Source of the DNA: Anastrepha obliqua
Lineage: Eukaryota > Arthropoda > Insecta > Diptera > Tephritidae
Reading direction: 5' to 3'
Assembly (NCBI RefSeq): GCF_027943255.1
Contig: NC_072896.1
Location: 120,745,879-120,809,878 of the forward strand
Length of the DNA stretch: 64,000 nucleotides
Part shown: in pieces, positions 32,190-44,610 of the stretch
Position numbering within the stretch: the first letter of the stretch is position 1
Layout of the letters: every line of letters starts with the position of its first letter
Position numbers and translations under genes: made by a program
Notes under the pieces: generated by a model
The model's input: only the letters and a program-made list of their open reading frames with translations
Told to the model about the DNA's origin: nothing
Database searches by the model: none

Positions 32190-32945
32190 CCATTATTGGC
32201 TTCCCTAACTAAATACCCAATTCTTCCCTTCCCGAACTCAAAACGAGGGCAGACAAAGAAAATATGCCCTGCGTCTTCAACTAAGTCTAGTACGGGTCGT
32301 CCTCTGCAGATAAAATTTAAATCATCCATGCCCACTAAGCACTTGGGTCAGGTAGAAGTCTATCGGCCCGTATTTTCGATTTATCCATTTCGAGATATTC
32401 GGAATCAATTGATAAGTCCATCGTCCGTTCATATAGTTCTTCTACTCCTCCTACGGATGCTTCGCTCCCGTTCAGTCTTTCGGTTTATCCGCTGTGCTGG
32501 ATCTGCTCAGCGATTTTTTACTCCAGGGAATTTGAATGCAAGCAGCTTAATTGGTAGCACATCGCGATGAGTACTACAGCATCCTTCAATGCGGCGTGGA
32601 ATGCGGGGCATACTCTGCGGACGCATAGCCGGCATATTGATTTAATGCCTTTCATGTCTGAGCTGCAGTTTGGTGCTGCTATCCAGGTCGGTACAGCATA
32701 CAGTAAGATAGATGATACCATACTGCTAAGTAGTTTTCTAGCAGCCTGCTTAGGACCTCTCATCTGCATCATAATCCGGGTAAATGCAGTAACAGCCTTC
32801 TCTGCTTTACCGCTGGTGTATATTAGGGGCTGTTTAAAGCTCATTCCTGAGGTCAATCATTACTCCAAGATATTTGATGAATAGATTAAGCTCCAGTGCG
32901 TGGTCATCTACTGTAAGATTTCCCGTTTCAACTATTTTCCTGCTA
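32190..32945 (-). pseudogene. R1-clade LINE, C-terminal reverse transcriptase region
   Basis: Minus-strand fragments in order: ALELNLFIKYLGVMID (about 32870-32920); AEKAVTAFTRIMMQMRGPKQAARKLL and SSILLYAVPTWIAAP (32860-32640); CVRRVCPAFHAALKDAVVLIA; GRWTYQLIPNISKWINRKYG (about 32350-32420); and LTQVLSGHG. The R1-typical YLGVMID and WTYQLIP..KYG motifs identify the clade. Stops and frameshifts are present. Confidence 0.8.
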
Positions 32946-32954
32946 CTGATAAGA

Positions 32955-33150
32955 TAAAAACCTGTAGGTGCATCCATTTGTAGGACAACATCAAGACGCA
33001 CATCGCAAATTGGCGAAACACTGTACAGGGTGGTGCATATAGGTGCAACTATTTGAAGACAACATCAGGACCCACATCTGCAAATTGGAAAAAAAACTTT
33101 GTCAAATATCTGACAAAGGATAAAAAGTATGTACAGGGTGGTCCATGTAG
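32955..33150 (+). repeat. SINE body fragments and DD41D end-like pieces
   Basis: Twice in succession there is a phrase related to the SINE body (acatcaagacgcacat and acatcaggacccacat). Each is followed by gtacagggtggt(g/c)cat, which resembles the terminus of the element at 7455-8366. It is a composite of small fragments. Confidence 0.5.
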
Positions 33151-33164
33151 CGGCTTATACAAAA

Positions 33165-33845
33165 AAGTGCGTGTAGCGTAGTACACATAACAGAAGTGAA
33201 ACTTTCAAGGCAGACAAAGAAAGAGGGAGCGACCCGAGAGAGAGTGAGAGAGAGAGAGAATATATATCCAAATAAATTCACAACATTTAGAATACAAATA
33301 GACAAAATTTACAAAACACGGAGAAGGGTCGAACGGTGTAGGTTTATCACTACTCTGAGCGTTTATCACCCGCACAAACGCAGCGATTCCAGGACCGCAG
33401 AAACGGCACAAATTACCGCAAGGCAATAGTAATAAATCCGACGCCGGAATGGATAGCACTTTATAGTACGCACATGCACTAGCCGGGAAACGGAAATAAG
33501 CGCCAAAAAGTAGGCACCAAGAAAAAAAAAACACTAAAAAAATTGGGACCAGAAAACGCCCCAAACAGTAGGCACCAAAATATATTTCCTACAAGTTTAC
33601 ACCAACAAACAAGCGCCAAAAAGTACGCAGTGTTATTTCTCACTAGAAATAAGCAACCACAAGGAAAAACTCAGGAAAAGTAGCCTAAAGTGTATCTAAG
33701 ATATATATGAGGTATAGCTCTCTCTCTCCTTTTCCTATACGTTATATCTTTTTCTCTCTCGTGGAACGAAAATGCCCAAAATGTTGCATGGCTTTGAAAT
33801 TTTACTCTCCATTCTCGACGCCTAAGAAGTTTCACTTCAAAAATC
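33165..33845 (+). repeat. Dispersed ~700-bp repeat, copy 2
   Basis: Colinear with 4610-5345 from gtgcgtgtagcgtagtacac through the (GA)n tract, the gcgccaaaaagtaggca units, tagctctctctc and gcctaagaagtttcacttca. Small indels and substitutions are spread throughout. Same orientation. Confidence 0.77.
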
Positions 33846-34019
33846 ACCTTGTTTCTATATATTTTTGGTTTATTCGAAAGAACGAATTATTTTCCATTAT
33901 TTATGGAACACGATTTCATACATGTGGCTGCCTCAATTGGCTCGCACTAGCGCTTCCTTTTAACCTACACAGATTTCCAAAAGCTTCCCAGAGTCAGAAA
34001 AATTTACTCTGGTTCTACC

Positions 34020-34345
34020 TCACGAAGGGCTAGGATAACATTGGCGCTCCACAAAAAAAGACTAAATCCCTTAAATCCTACCACCGAAGTGGCCAATTGA
34101 CATCGCCGAGACGGCTCGTTTATGAGTACGGCGCGGAAAAGGTCGTTTGTGGTATGGACTGTGTGGCATGGCGTGCCATCCTGCTGAAACCAAAGATCGC
34201 CCAAGTCCATGTCTTCGATTTTCGATTTCATCGTTGACCGGAATAGCATTTCCCGTAGCACTTTGAAGAAAAAATGGACTAATGATGCCACCGCTCCGAA
34301 ATCCGCACCCAATGGTAATGGTAATAGTTGCACGGGTTAGGCTAA
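34020..34345 (-). pseudogene. DD41D (rosa-type) transposase fragment
   Basis: The minus strand keeps DLGDLWFQQDGTPCHTVHTTNDLF around the second catalytic Asp, and a shifted frame with GGIISPFFL..GNAIPVNDE upstream. The C-terminal third and the DNA-binding domain are missing. Confidence 0.7.
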
Positions 34346-34389
34346 GGCCTTTATACACTGCGATCAGATTGATGTATTGTGCGCCCCTA

Positions 34390-35170
34390 ACTACGTAATT
34401 ATAATATTTAGTATACCGAGAAATCGAACCAGCTGCTTGGGAGGGATCAATTGCAGGTCTTCCTCCTCTAGTAGGTACGAGCCCAGGATTCTGTGTCTCC
34501 TGTGGCCGAATGCCTCACAGTTGCTGATTAAGTGTTCCATAGATTTCTCTTCATCACAGCAGCACCTGCATGATCTTGTACTAGATAACCCTATTGTGTT
34601 AAAGTGTTTATTACACGCAAAGTGATTTGTAAGTGCTCCACAGAGTAAACTGAGGCCATTTTTAGTCTAGTTAAGGCAGATTTTGCTCTGTTGGCATTGA
34701 AGTTCAAAAACTTTTTGGAGTGATTCCAGTGTTCCCTGATTTTTGTTTGGATCCATTTTTTGGTTTCCTGTTTTATATTATTTTTGTTAAAGCCGAAAAA
34801 TGGGATTGGTTCAATAAATAGCCCTTCTGCCCCCTTTTTGGCATAAAAGTCTGCCTTCTCGTTTCCTTCATATTCTAGTACCCAAATCAGTGAGACCTCA
34901 TTATGAGCGGTCAGTTTGTTGAGTGCATTGTTACACTTTATTAGGACTTTTGACTTGAATGTGAAGCTATTCAAGGCTTTGAGAGCCGATTGACTGCCTG
35001 AAAGTATTTTAGTTTTTACTTTCTCGAACCCTCTATCCAAAATATGATTTCCACTGTTTCCATTATGGCGAAGAGCTCCGCATAGAAAATAAATCCGCAT
35101 CTAACCGCCACTCTCTGAGGATGCATTCTCCTTGATCGTGTGCGGGTTTTCCGATTTTTTTCAATCAACG
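34390..35170 (-). pseudogene. LINE RNase H domain and tail fragment
   Basis: On the minus strand there is FYAELFAIMETVEIIF, GSQSALKALNSF, then NEVSLIWVLEYEGNEKADFYAKKGAEG (RNase H fold, with the EGNEKAD signature). The tail CRCCCDEEKSMEHLISNCEAFGHRRHRILG follows at 34450-34580. Stop codons and frameshifts make it inactive. Confidence 0.75.
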
Positions 35171-37700
35171 CACTCTCTGGGGTACATAATATTGAATTTA
35201 GAAAGAAGTAGGAAAAGCATAAAGTGATTAGGAGATTTTCTGTCGAAATAACCAAAAAACAATACAATTTATGGACAACTGCACCATACCAGTTGAGTAA
35301 ACTTTTTTCTAGCAACTTCCAAACATCTTTTCAAGTTTCCCCCTTAATTGTTTTCAACTACACACAAACAAATTGAAAATATTCATAACCTTTATTCACA
35401 CACAGAGGATTTCCTTTTACCTTCCTTGATTTCCTCTGAATTTAATTTCCGATTCAAAAGTCTAATTAAAGTGAAATCCTCGCATCCGGACACATCCTTG
35501 TCATGCGCGCCACACACATTTATATTTGCTGGTGCATACAAACACACACACACACCCACATGCACTTAGCCCGAAATCTTTGCCTATTAGACGCTTATTT
35601 TGGATGATTCACAAGAATCACCGCCGCCTTTTTGCAATTCAGGCCACAGAATGCAATAAACAAATCACTGCCCTTTGCTAAATTTATGCCTGCATGCCGC
35701 ATTCCGATTTGCGACATGACTGTGTGTGTACGGAGGTGAGGAAGCTAATATCAGGTTTTTAATGCTTACTCCGATCTCTGGCCAATTGGCCAATGGTGGG
35801 TGGTGGCTCATCACGTTTGCCTTTGTGTTAATTTGCTAAAAGTTCGCCCGAGTCACGGCTGTGGTGCCTTTTTGTTTGTTATGGGTTTGCAACTGTCATT
35901 GTTTTTCTTGTTGTTGTTGTGGTTATTGTTTGCTAAGCTGTTAAAGCAAATGAAGAATTTCCGGTGCTGCTATGCGCCTTGACCATGCCAATGCGGCTGT
36001 GACCAATACCATCTGCTGCTGCTGTTGCTGCTGGTGCTGCTCCTGTGGTTGTCGGCCAGCAGCTTTGCGGCGTACACTGGCTCAGCCACTTCTCTACTGT
36101 TATATAAACTTTGTGAAGGTGTAGAAATACCTAAATGAAATTTCCGTGTTCATTGTTCGTCCAACGGAAGTGCATAACTTATGCTTTATATGCATGCCAC
36201 AAGCAGTGCTGCACGTAAACGACGCTTGGTGTTGGTGATGGTACCACTGATGCTGCAGTAGCCATTGCCATTGCCATTATAACAGTGAATGGGTTTGGCA
36301 ACAGCAGCTCACTTATTTTGCCATGCCATTGTTCTACCAAATCTATTGTAGCTGAATGACAAAAGCAGGCCAACAGGCTGTTGGTCAAGTAAGTGCCGCA
36401 ACGGCGCGGGCGGTTTCAATAATTCTCCAGCAGCCAAAGCTCGAGTATACTAATTTGTGCTCGCTTATTGCCACATTGCCTGTATGGGCTAGAATGCATG
36501 AGCTACTACTACTCTTAGGGTCTTTTGCAGTTGGTATGCCAGTAAAGCTATTTCTTCGCCAACGTACACCGCAACACCTATGCGCTCTGGTGATGCATCA
36601 GCGTTGTCCATTTCGGTCCATTGGGTATGCGATTGAGACTCTGTTGCTGTGATGGTGCGCCATAATTCAGTTACTGTTGCATCATAAGCTATTTTTATAA
36701 GTGCATGAGCAGTTATCTCTGCTTATGGACTTCAACTCTCCGGTCTTGCTGCTGTGGCTTGCCGGAGTACTCGCCCACTGCCGCCACCGTTTGGTCAGTT
36801 TGGAGGATTTTCACTGCTTCTACGAATGAATTTAATCCCTTTGTGTATTTGTATTAGTTATAGTATGGCTGTTGTGTTTAGTAGCTGTGAGTGCATTTAC
36901 TTACACTCAAGGTTGCTCAAAATGCAGCTACCACTCACACTCACACACATACACATTTGTTTCTGTGTACGTACCTATGCATGTTTGTGTGTGCGATGAT
37001 TGCTTGAGCTCACTTGCACGGAGCGTACGGTTTGGACTGGGCTTGTGGGCGTATTATAAATAATTTCTGTTGAATTATGTTCTCAGAGCAAATGTAGTAA
37101 TACCAGAGAATTTCTATTTATGGCTGATGGCGTTTTAAAATATTTATTTGTGCGAATATAATAGTTTTGTGTGTTGTAGTTGGCCTTACTATACATTTCT
37201 CTTTGTCTGCCATAGCTGGCTTGTGGTCTTTCTGTTTATTGTCTTAGTTCGTTATCAAATGTGGGTTTGTTCAGCTTTTTGTGCACGAACACTAAATGCC
37301 ATTTATCATAACGAAAATCAAAACGTAATAAATATCCAGAGATAGGATTTGGAATTTTGCTTAATTACTCACTTAAGCGTTGTTATTTATACTTATTTGT
37401 TGGTGTTGATAAGAAAAGAAAAATCGAGTTTTTCAAAGTATGAATATTTAACATTTTTACTCATTCCGTCTATGAACTTTAAGAGCTTATGGCAAAAATG
37501 AAAAAACAAAAATGAAAAAAAAAAAACAAAAAAAATATAATAATAATAATAGTAGCAATAATAAAGATGATACTGACATCTTCGGTCTGAACAGCTGCGT
37601 CGTTAGCTCTGCCTTTTCTAGGCTGACAACACAAGGTACCTCCTATCATCAAACAAACAGTCGGCGCACTAGCATAGCGACACCCACGCCACTCTTTACA
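35171..37700. other. Apparently unique intergenic DNA, no gene seen
   Basis: Simple repeats are present: a short (AC)n at about 35540-35556, a GCTGCT/GTTGCT tract at 36012-36040, and (CAC)/(ACTC) runs near 36930-36955. None of the open frames has a domain. With few transposon remains and Drosophila-like low-complexity tracts, this may be cis-regulatory DNA of a gene outside the window, but there is no direct evidence. Confidence 0.5.
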
Positions 37701-37714
37701 GTTATGATTTCGAG

Positions 37715-38015
37715 GTTGTAAGAGACTTCTTGACTACCATTCGGAATACGTGGGTTCGAATCTCCGTGAAACACCAAAATTAAGAAAAAGTTTTTTTCTA
37801 ATAGCGGTCGCTCCTCGGCAGGCAATGGAAAACCTCCGAGTCTATGACTGCCATGAAAAAACTCTTCATGAAAAAAATCTGCTGTTCGGTGTCAGCTTGA
37901 AACTGTAGGTCCCTCCATTTGTGGAACAACATCAAGACGGACGCCATTAATAATAGGAGGAGAAGCTCAGCCAAACACCTAACAGAAGTGTGCGCGCCAA
38001 TTATGTATTTTTTTA
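37715..38015 (+). mobile_element. tRNA-derived SINE, copy 2
   Basis: Same body as 23276-23602. The B-box-like GGTTCGAATCTCC is better preserved here. It continues gcggtcgctcctcggcaggcaatgg, gtaggtccctccatttgtgg and ends gcgcgccaatta. The first 20 bp of the head are degraded. Confidence 0.8.
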
Positions 38016-38034
38016 TGCTAGTGTTACTTTGGAC

Positions 38035-38375
38035 TAAGTAGGCAAAGGGTAGGTAAAGTCCTCTCTCGACGAACAAAACTAACACTCTACCAGGCTCGCA
38101 TGAGGCCGTCCTAACATGTGGCGCAGAAGCGTGGACGATGACAATATTCGATGATGAGTCACTTGAGTGTTTGAGAGAAAGATTCTGTGGAAGATTTTGG
38201 GACCTTGGGCGAAAAACGAAGGAGGTGGACTATGGTGGCATACACATAGCGCAGCGAATAAAGATCCAGCGTCATCGTTGGCTGGGTCATGTTCTACGAA
38301 TGGATACAAACACGAAAGTATTCGATGCGATACCAGCTGGTAGTAGCAGAGGAGGACTTCCTCTAGGTTGGAAAG
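38035..38375 (+). pseudogene. RTE-clade LINE reverse transcriptase C-terminal fragment
   Basis: The plus-strand frames give KLTLYQARMRP, the AEAW-like region, then IAQRIKIQRHRWLGHVLRMDTNT and PAGSSRG, the hallmark end of RTE reverse transcriptases. Several frameshifts are present. Confidence 0.77.
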
Positions 38376-38458
38376 GTTAGGTGAAGAAGAACTTTACTTG
38401 CTCTTTCCAATTGGCGCAGGTTCGCACAACAAAGAAACGGCCAAAATCGCTTAAGTTT

Positions 38459-39250
38459 ACAAATAAACCAATTAAAAAAATAAAAAAAGAGAAACAAATT
38501 TGAGCGGGCGTATTTTTCAAAACTCGTAAATAACTCAAAAATTTTCCAAAAATTTTGAACAAAAAAATATAATTTTTTCTCAAAAACTATTTTTAAATAC
38601 GTAAATTTTATTCTGAAATTATAAAAATGTTATGTAGATCCGAAGATATTTCACTTTAAAAAAACTTTGTACAAAAATTTTCGACATAGAATACATCAGA
38701 AAATAATAATTTATTTTTTTAAATGTTTGCAGTTTACTTTTTTTTCAAACCTGTGACCTACAAATAAAGCTATTAAAAAAAAAGAAAATAATCTGAGCAG
38801 GCATATTTTTCAAAACTGTTAAAAAAATTTCCAAAAATTTTAAACAAAAAAATTAAATTTTTTCTTTAAAAACTTTTTATGTTTTAGTGTTTTTATCCTG
38901 AAAAAAAATTAAAAAAGGAGTATAAAAAATATTACGAAGAACCGAAAATATTTCTCTTTAAAAAATCCGAAGATTATCACTTTAAGAAATCAAAATTTTC
39001 GATATTTTTTTTTTAATTTTTAAGATTTACTGTACTTCGTATTATATTACAGCCTGCAAATAAACCAATAAGAAAAAATTTTATTATTGAGTGTTTGCAA
39101 AATTAATAAAAAAAAATTTTCCAAAAGTTTGGAACTAAAAAATATAATTTTTTTTCCAAATTTTTTTTTAAGGTATATTTTGTCATAAAAATATAAAAGT
39201 TTTAAAAACACATCAATAAACTCCATGCCAGAATTTTAAATATTTAATAA
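38459..39250. repeat. Tandem repeat, three diverged units of ~300 bp
   Basis: Units start at about 38459, 38761 and 39057, each with caaataaa(c/g)c(t/c)a.. Each continues with gcgg/gcagg-c-atatttttcaaaac, then ttccaaaaattttgaac, and a statement of aaaatataatttttt. The period is 296-301 bp. The third unit is shortened. The repeat is AT-rich and non-coding. Confidence 0.75.
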
Positions 39251-39617
39251 ATCTCTCAATTAAATAAAAAATAAAAAAGTTCGAGCGCCATCTGTGTCTC
39301 ACATTTTTCTGGCAGAAGGATCGCACAGATGGTTGAGGACTTCGCTAAATTTGGTGTGTCTGCGCTATTATATTATCGCTATTGCCCGCTTCCTCTTGCT
39401 GTCGCCACTGATGCAATGTGTAACTGTATGCTTTTCTTTGCTTTTGCTTGTTTTAGCAGCCACAATGCAAGTAATGCGCTGACCATTGTGCGGGGGTAAG
39501 ATGAGAAGGATACATTTTTGGGGTTGAGGAATGAGATTTTTTTATTCTGTTTTTTTTATTGTTTTTTTTTTTTAGAAAGAGGGAGAGTAGGTAAATTTGG
39601 AAAAGTGCGAGGATCGT

Positions 39618-39690
39618 GCGTTACGTGGGATTCGAACCCACAACCTCTGGGATGGCACGCTAGTGCACTTACGCTAGACTACCGAGGCCA
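39618..39690 (-). pseudogene. tRNA-like sequence (SINE head or tRNA pseudogene)
   Basis: The minus strand starts GGCCTCGGTAGTCTAGCG and includes a well-formed T-arm GTGGGTTCGAATCCCAC with a perfect B box. The acceptor 3' strand does not pair with the 5' strand, and the anticodon arm does not fold, so it is not a working tRNA. It lies in a transposon-rich stretch. Confidence 0.5.
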
Positions 39691-39699
39691 TTTACCTTT

Positions 39700-40490
39700 T
39701 ATGGCACACAAATAAACAAATATTCAGAAGATTTGGTGATAATGTCCAAAATTCTTTGACCACTTGACATGGAATCGCTTATTTGTAGATGAACCGAACA
39801 CTGCCTTTCAGTTGCTTGCTGTTCCATTAGCTCAGGTTGTTCTTAATTTTGATGACAGCCCAAAATTACAGATTAGATGGACAACAGCATTTGGAAATTC
39901 AAAATTATAACTGACAGGAGGAGAGATCATCTTCGATTGCTCGAACTCGTCCAATCTCCTAATTAATTTGCATGGCAATTTGCAACGAACTGTTTTATTC
40001 AAGTAGCCACGTATGCCCACAGGTATGCCCGACAATGCCCGAGTATTGATAGCCTAAAACCAGAATTCTCCGGTTTATTTTGTGTTTATTTGTAAACCGC
40101 ACAGCCACAAACACGAATGCAAATTGGCCAACTTACTTGCGTTAGAAACCAGCGGCGGTGGGAGATCAACTGCCCAATGCGCATTTCGGGTTAGAATCAG
40201 CAAAATATACCAATACATAGTTAGCTTGACTTTCCGTGTGTGTGTGTGTTTATGTGACCTACTTGCATGCAACAATTAATCATGCAAGAAATACCCAGTA
40301 ACTACCATACACATAATGTGCACATACAGTTGCGTTTGAAATAATGGCTTTACCATGGCATTACAATGGCATTACCATGGAAATGTTTTGGTTTTTGCTA
40401 CGTGCATTTTCATGTCAGAAAGAAACCTTTGGAATGAGTGAATTGACATTCAGAGCGACAGCCAAGCAAGTCGCTGTCGTCCTTGAGTGC
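39700..40490. other. Intergenic, no gene seen
   Basis: Unremarkable AT-rich sequence, with a short (TG)n at about 40236-40250. Confidence 0.45.
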
Positions 40491-40499
40491 TGAATTAAA

Positions 40500-41040
40500 T
40501 TTACTAGCAGTGCCTAATCGCAAACTGCTCATATGGATGCCAAGATACAGTGGTACGAAGTGGCGGATGCGTTGGCAAGAGAGGCTGCCGTCTTGTTACT
40601 AACATGAGCTCTATATCACCATGGAGAAATTTAACATCAAGATGCAGCTTAGAAGTGAAGAGTTAAGACTACGTGATGTAAGCTGGTACCAAACTATGAG
40701 GCTACGTTGTTGGAGGTCTTTATTGGCAGGTTAAAATCAAAAGCGATTTAAGCTTTCATAAGTCTCCCTAAGGACGAACTGGGAATGCTCACTGAAATTC
40801 GCACAGGGCACTGCAGATTGTGCAGCTATCTGGTCAAGTTCGGGATATAGTCAATCGACTCCTTTCGTTTCTGCGAGCAAACTCTATAAACTCTAACACA
40901 TCTTTTTGACAGGCGATGCCATAACGAAAAGAAAGGAGAATAAAAGCGCAAACGCTCAGCCCAACCCAGCGCCATCCAAGGTTTTATAGAAGGAACTGGG
41001 TTTAAATGAGGTACTGTGATGAGCAAAGTGCATAAAATAC
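40500..41040 (+). pseudogene. LINE RNase H tail fragment
   Basis: The frames read IQWYEVADALAREAA (RNase H end), LPKDELGMLTEIRTGHCRLCSYLVKFGI, SIDSFRFCEQTL and GFIEGTGF. This is the C-terminal tail common to RNase H-bearing LINEs. Stops and frameshifts are present. Confidence 0.72.
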
Positions 41041-41049
41041 TTTGTGCAA

Positions 41050-41835
41050 TCCTTCCCTTTTTTCATGTGCGGAGTTGCTTCTCGGCAGGTTAAGAGTTTG
41101 ATAGCGAACGTCACAAATTTGTCAGATTACCGGAATGTCGGGTCGGAAATTGAAAGAGAGAAAATAAAAGTAGACCACTGCTGCATTGTCTCACTGAAAT
41201 GTAAGTTATTTATACATTTTTTAAAATTTAATTTCCTTAAACTTTAAACGAAAAAAGTGCAAGAAAATTCGGTGAAAAGACTTCCTCGTGCGCTTCTGGC
41301 AAAAAGTAACATTTTGCACGCTACTGTAGATATGCACCTTATTGCTCTGCGGCGGCACAACAACACATAACGGACTTATTTGGTGCCTAAGCTACTGGCT
41401 GATCTGATTGCTTGCTTTTTAGCCGCATGCAGCCGAAATTCGATTAGGACACCCACAATTGAGCGCCTGACCATACAATCAACGCAGATTATATTAGAGC
41501 TGGCTTAGTCACCTTAAGGACATTGCAAATGCTTATTAGTGTCTGTTCAATGCTCTGCACATGGATGTATATGTACATGTATGGATTTGTTTGCTTGCGT
41601 GCGAGTTACTAGGGGCATGGCTGAGGTTGTTTGCATAAAAAAATAAACAGCTGCATTTATGCTAAATAGGCAAAGTGTTTCAAAGTGTTTGGTCGAGTCG
41701 GACACGTAGGAAATCACGGTATACCTACAATTTAATATATACAGAGAGCTCGGTAGCAGAATTAGATTTTAAATTTAAAGTTTCTTTCTATCCGCTGAGC
41801 GTATGAGCGGGGAAGCGACCGCATTAGCTTCGTTA
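41050..41835. other. Intergenic, no gene seen
   Basis: No coding signature or recognised repeat. Confidence 0.45.
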
Positions 41836-41839
41836 TTCG

Positions 41840-42890
41840 TCCGAGTTATTTAGCCACGGTGTCGCAGTGGTCAGAGTGTAATTGCCCGTGGTAGATTTTG
41901 TTCACGTTCCAATTTTGGACGTTTACGGGAAGCCCCGAATAAAGATTTGATTCGTTCATGGGTGCGAAGGTTCTGGGAAACAAATTCAGTAGCAAACAGC
42001 CCGAGGCTAGGGGCCAACCGCACATCGAGAACAAATGAAAATATTTATCTCCTTGCTACAAGTTTGCACGATAATCCGCGTCACCTCGTGCGCAAGAGGT
42101 CGGCTGCCCTGGGACTTCCAAAAACTATTGTGTATGAAACATTGGAGAAGAACCTTAGACTTCACCACTTCAAAATTCAAATCGAGCAAGCGCTTAAAAC
42201 AAAAGATTACAATTTGAATAACAAATTTTACGACCTAATGTTGGAGCGAATTCTTACGGCAAACGTGCGGCAGCTTTTGGAGTGATAAAGCCCACCTTCA
42301 TTTAAGTGGAGATGTAAATAAGCCAAAATGAAGGACAGAACCCACTATTAAAACAGTCAAAGCGCCTTCACAGTCCCATGTGAGGGTTTGCCAAGCAGTG
42401 GAATAGTTTGACCAAAATATTTTGCAAACCGTCGAGGACAAACAATTTTTGTGGGCTACATTCTTATCGCCAAGATGGCGAAACGCCGTATACGCCCAGA
42501 GAGACCATAGGAATACTGCGTGATTTATTTCTTCACAAACAGATACGCCGTTTCGGCGACTCTTCGGTGCGTCACCCAGGTCGCCCGCTGGACTTTTTTC
42601 TGTGGGGGCATCTCAAGAGTAAAGTCCATGAAATAAACCCAGCGATCATCTCAGCACTAAAAGAAAAGATCGTTCGCGAGGTGAATGGAATGCTGACATC
42701 ATTTCTGCAGCGAGAAGCATAGATTACGGGGGCTAGATTCTAAAATTGTTTTCGAACTAACAGTTGATATTTAGAGGACATAATTAAAAAATATTTAGTC
42801 CTTACTTGTCTTCTTTGTAATAGTTATTGAAATCCACTTTTATCGATAGTAATTCCTTTTTAATTTAGCTTTACCGAACACCCTGTAGCT
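41840..42890 (+). pseudogene. DD41D (rosa-type) transposase, degraded
   Basis: The N-terminal region 41947-42285 is open and reads IRSWVRRFWETNSVANSPRLGANRTSRTNENI, then a second HTH-like part SAALGLPKTIVYETLEKNLRLHHFKIQ. This is the paired helix-turn-helix missing from the other DD41D copies in the window. The catalytic part is badly broken, but LDFFLWGHLKSKVHEINPAIISALKEKI (42590-42690) marks the region after the third Asp. The right end may be near cgaacaccctgta (42877). Confidence 0.72.
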
Positions 42891-43139
42891 TAAAATATGT
42901 TCAAACACACGGGTTAGCTGAGTCAATTAACCCGTAAATTAGGTCATTGAATTTGGCGTTCACAAACACACAATTTAGTTTACACAATTAGTATTTGTCA
43001 GCTGAAAGTGTCTTGATTTTGTTGGTGAAAAAATAGGTGTGAAGAAAATGGAGGAAAACTTAATTTTAGAACGCATTTTCTTAGAAAATCCCTTGTACAC
43101 ATTGATCTTACGACGTTCGATCAAGTTTTCGTTCGAGAT

Positions 43140-43620
43140 CTTTCTGTTCGACCATCATCATTATTGCCACCTTACAAAGGCCGTACAAGGTGTTAGAGCG
43201 TAGCATTACCATGAACATCTTCATTGGCCTTCAGCTTCTTCGTCGCATTCTCTTTGATTTCCTCTATCTACTGAAATCTCCTTCCATGAAGTGGTAACTT
43301 CAGCTTGGGAAACAAAAAGAAGTCACACGGGGCCATATCAGGTAAATACGGCGCTTGCACGATGGTATTTACTTGGTGTTTGGCCAGATAATCCAGCACT
43401 ATTTGGGCTCGGTGCGATGGCGCGTTATCATCATGCAAAATCCAAGAATTGTTTGCCCACATATCCGGCCGTTTGCGACGTACAGCATCTCTCAAACGCT
43501 TCAAAACGGATAAAAAATATTCTTTATTGACTGTCTGTCCCGATGGAAGGTATTCATGGTGCACTACACCTTGGCAATCGAAGAAAACAGTCAACCCGGT
43601 GCTTTTTGATCATAGGGTAT
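43140..43620 (-). pseudogene. mariner transposase, C-terminal half
   Basis: The minus strand reads LTVFFDCQGVVHHEYLPSGQTVNKEYFLSVLKRLRDAVRRKRP, then ILHDDNAPSHRAQIVLDYL and PDMAPCDFFLFPKLKLPLHGRRF. The second (HDDN) and third (PCD) catalytic residues are present at DD34D spacing. The N-terminal half is absent, and the fragment stops a few bases before the younger mariner at 43624. Confidence 0.82.
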
Positions 43621-43623
43621 ATA

Positions 43624-44610
43624 TTGGGTTGGCAACTAAGTAATTGCGGATTTTTTTAGAAAATCAAAGACAATTTTTTCATGGAACTAAATACCTGTGT
43701 TCTGTAATGTATTGCCCATTTTGATCAATCACCTTTTGCCACCTTTCAGGCAGCATCATAATCCCACGTTCATAAAACTTCTGGTTTTTATTAGCAAAAA
43801 ACTGTATCAAGATCGAAACAAAACGTAATGATGATGGTACAGGGTTAGGACTATATGGTGGATGTGGTAAAACATCCTTCCACAACCTTCTTTCTTTTGA
43901 TGAATATCAACTTTTGATGTTGTTTGAGTTGGTTCACCTGGCCTGACCCATGACTTTTTTCCGCTTGATAGTGTTGTAAACAACCCATTTTTCAGCGCCA
44001 GTTATCACCCATTGGCCATTGAAGCCATGGATCATTTTCATTACGTTTCTTTAGCAAATCGCAGCTGTTAATGCGTTGCGTTGTATCGAGTTTTTGAACA
44101 TAGCCAAGTTATTTTAATTGATTTTCAATGCATGTATGTGATACATGAAGCTTGTCTGCAATCTCACATGTTGAACTGTGACGACCCAAGTCGATTGTTG
44201 TTTTAATTAGGGCGTCATCAACTTCAACTGGAGGACCAGAGTGTTTTTTATCTTTGAGTAAAAAATCACCAGAACGAAATTTGGCAAACAAATTTTGACA
44301 CTGGCGTTCTTTTAAGGCTTCGTCACCATAAACAGCACAAAACTTTTTATGAGCTTGCCATGCGGTTTTCCCTTTGCGGAAATAAAAAAGCAAAATATGA
44401 CGAAAATGTTTCTTTTGATTTTCCATTTTTCAACGAACGCCAAATGAAAACTATGCAACCGATCAAAAAACTTTTTTTACTGATTGACAGTTGAATTGCC
44501 AAATATCAAATAACAAAATGTATTTTACATTTGTACTACGTCTGCACACCTAAAAATTCAACTGAAGTCATCTATGAGTGAAATCCGCAATAACTTAATT
44601 CCCAACCCAA
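43624..44610 (-). mobile_element. mellifera-type mariner, internally deleted
   Basis: This 987-bp element has inverted ends TTGGGTTGGCAACTAAGTAA and TTGGGTTGGGAATTAAGTTA, flanked by TA (43622-43623 and 44611-44612). The minus strand has an open N-terminus of 105 residues from 44426: NQKKHFRHILLFYFRKGKTAW, then CQNLFAKFRSGDF and HSSTCEIADKLHVSHTCIENQL, the bipartite HTH. The C-terminal HPPYSPN.., ERGIMMLPERWQKVI (43885-43690) follows an internal deletion that removes the second catalytic Asp. The terminal sequence is that of mellifera-subfamily mariners. Confidence 0.88.
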
